A stretch of 64,000 nucleotides of DNA from Pseudomonas sp. BGr12 (GTDB lineage: Bacteria; Pseudomonadota; Gammaproteobacteria; Pseudomonadales; Pseudomonadaceae): contig NZ_JALRNF010000036.1 in assembly GCF_030272895.1 (NCBI RefSeq), positions 1 through 64,000 of the forward strand, in the 5' to 3' direction. Shown here piece by piece: positions 62,566 to 64,000 of the stretch; position 1 is the stretch's first letter, and each line of letters starts with the position of its first letter. The translations under genes and the position numbers were made by a program. Under the pieces are notes generated by a model that saw nothing but the letters and a program-made list of their open reading frames with translations, was not told the origin of the DNA and made no database searches.

Positions 62566-64000
62566 GGTGCGTCTCCGGAAAACAGGTCATGTTGCTGCGG
62601 TGCGCTGGTGCCACGGAACAGCGCGTCCAGGCGCTCGATCAGCTCGCGCGGCGGTTTGACGAAGTACAGCCCGCCGGTGCTGGCATGCACGCCGCGCAAG
62701 AAAATGAACAGGGCGCCGCCCAGGTGCTGGTCATAGTCGTAGTCCGGCAGCCGTGCCCGCAACTGGCGGTGCAGGGCCAACAGGTACAGCACGTATTGCA
62801 GGTCGTAGCGGTGATTGAGGATCGCCGCTTCCATGGCCAGCTCGCTGTAGGCCTGGTCATCGGGACCGAGCCAGTTGGATTTGTAGTCCGCCACGTAGTA
62901 GCGCCCCTCGTGTTCGAAGGCCAGGTCGATGAAGCCCTTGAACATGCCGTTGAGCTGGGCCGGCTGGGCCCCGACCCGGGCAACGCCTTGATGGGTATGT
63001 TCGCAGACGAGGCGATCGAGCTGGCCGACGTCGACCTTGTGGCTGGCGAACCAGAACTCCATTTCGATCTGGTAGCGGCTCAGCTGGTTCAGGGCCAGCG
63101 CCGGGCGGTCCGCGGCCAGGGCCATGGGTTGCACCAGCAGGCGTTGCAGCCAGTGACCGAGGGTGGTGATCCAGCCCTTCCAGTCACGGCGGTTGCAGCG
63201 CTGGCCGACGGTGCGCATGAGTTTTTCATCGTCCGCCGCCACTTGGGCGAAGCCTTCCAGTCCCGCCCATTCCAGCAGGCCATGGAGGAAGGTGCCGGGG
63301 TTGGGACCGCGCGGGAAGCGATGGATATCACCACTGCCGGGCATGACTTCGCGCAGTTGCTGCGGGTCCGGGCGCTCGTCGTCGAACAGGTGCTGGGCCT
63401 GGGAGCTGTCGGCCGCCAGGGTCATGGACTCTTCGCCAATGCGCAGGGCACTGTAGGACGCAATCCACCAGTTTTCGGCGGCACGGCGCTTGGGCTGGCG
63501 CACCGGCAGCAGTTCGGCCTGGCTGCGCGGTGCGCTGTAGCCTTGCTCATCGGCGACCGGCAAGGCACTGCTGGCGATGGCCGGGCAACCGCTCTGCAGC
63601 GTCTGGAGCCAGTCGCTCAACTGACTGGAGACCGCCAGGGGCGCACCACCACCCAACAGATAGCCCAGGGCCGAACGGTGCAGCAGCGAGACCTTGCCGG
63701 TGCCGCGTTTGAGGTCGGCGACACCCAGCCAGCAAGCATGTTGCGCACGGGTCAGGGCCACATAGAGCAGGCGCAGGTCTTCGGCCAGGCGCTCATCGTC
63801 GGCCAGGGCGATCTGCTCGGCATCCGGGGTCAGGGTCAGGTGGGCCTGGCCGGCGCTGTCATGCCAGGCCAGCGGCAGGCGCTGGCCGTCAACCGGCTTG
63901 CTGGTACAGATGAACGGCAGGAACACCAGCGGGTATTCCAGGCCCTTGGATTTGTGGATGGTGACCACCTTGACCAGTTGCTCATCACTTTCCAGGCGCA
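62562..64000 (-). CDS. recB: Exodeoxyribonuclease V subunit RecB (3' part, truncated by window)
   Basis: The C-terminal 479 or so residues of RecB; the frame is open to base 64000, so the true start lies beyond the window. VVTIHKSKGLEYPLVFLPF is helicase motif V, and LRLLYVALTRAQHACWLGVADL is motif VI. The C-terminal RecB nuclease domain shows GFIDLAFEHEGRYYVADYKSNWLG with the catalytic Asp and Lys (DYKS). RecB is the 3'-5' helicase and only nuclease of RecBCD. It overlaps recD by four bases. Confidence 0.95.
   Translation of the reverse strand, partial: RLESDEQLVKVVTIHKSKGLEYPLVFLPFICTSKPVDGQRLPLAWHDSAGQAHLTLTPDAEQIALADDERLAEDLRLLYVALTRAQHACWLGVADLKRGTGKVSLLHRSALGYLLGGGAPLAVSSQLSDWLQTLQSGCPAIASSALPVADEQGYSAPRSQAELLPVRQPKRRAAENWWIASYSALRIGEESMTLAADSSQAQHLFDDERPDPQQLREVMPGSGDIHRFPRGPNPGTFLHGLLEWAGLEGFAQVAADDEKLMRTVGQRCNRRDWKGWITTLGHWLQRLLVQPMALAADRPALALNQLSRYQIEMEFWFASHKVDVGQLDRLVCEHTHQGVARVGAQPAQLNGMFKGFIDLAFEHEGRYYVADYKSNWLGPDDQAYSELAMEAAILNHRYDLQYVLYLLALHRQLRARLPDYDYDQHLGGALFIFLRGVHASTGGLYFVKPPRELIERLDALFRGTSAPQQHDLFSGDAP

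Overview
The window looks like chromosome from a Pseudomonas of the P. putida/fluorescens type. The genes are GC-rich with G/C-ending codons. Intergenic gaps carry inverted pairs of a typical pseudomonad REP sequence (core GTGGGAGCGGGCTTGCCCCG). The gene set is also characteristic: cioAB, pcaHG, quiC, mmsAB, yfiRNB and recBD. No tRNA, rRNA, insertion sequence, prophage or CRISPR array was seen.

Layout. 0.2-2.8 kb: cyanide-insensitive bd-type oxidase operon (cioA, cioB, DUF2474) behind a perfect Anr/FNR box. 3.2-9.0 kb: housekeeping and transport genes (MFS exporter, a DJ-1-family protein that has lost its active site, NCS2 purine permease, trmA, a phosphodiesterase and a possible 35-aa membrane peptide). 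9.1-20.3 kb: hydroaromatic-to-protocatechuate block. It holds quinate/shikimate dehydrogenase, a TetR regulator, QuiC dehydroshikimate dehydratase, an uptake MFS and pcaHG, plus an inserted IclR-controlled module of unknown substrate (TIM-barrel protein, EamA transporter, KstD-like flavoprotein). 20.5-30.2 kb: ypfJ, an McpS-like chemoreceptor, ggt, LysR, mdaB/ygiN, TauE/LysR and yeiH.

30.3-48.4 kb: a large catabolic island. One minus-strand operon encodes a beta-keto acid cleavage enzyme, SDR, double-CMD protein, MFS transporter and the DUF1302/DUF1329 envelope pair. An AraC regulator and a 21-bp-period direct-repeat operator sit just upstream. Next come acyl-CoA dehydrogenase, thiolase, hydroxyacyl-CoA dehydrogenase and enoyl-CoA hydratase. 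Opposite them lies IclR-acyl-CoA dehydrogenase-AMP ligase-Rieske ferredoxin. Together these would import a carboxylic acid, activate it to a CoA thioester and beta-oxidise it; the substrate is unknown.

48.5-54.3 kb: GlxA-type regulator and SDR, DoxX, Ohr, then the most striking locus. This is a minus-strand operon of an exported precursor with four EGKCG motifs followed by two canonical EF-hands, a DUF692 multinuclear iron oxidase (MNIO) and its DUF2063 partner. It resembles the copper-binding bufferin (Buf/Gig/Hvf) RiPP systems, but the peptide is fused to a predicted calcium-binding domain. 54.5-64 kb: mmsA-mmsB with a LysR regulator, the yfiRNB c-di-GMP signalling operon, recD and the 3' part of recB, which runs off the window.

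Starts were chosen from Shine-Dalgarno position and family N-termini, so several differ from the longest open frame. Functions come from recognising sequence features by eye; no database search was run.
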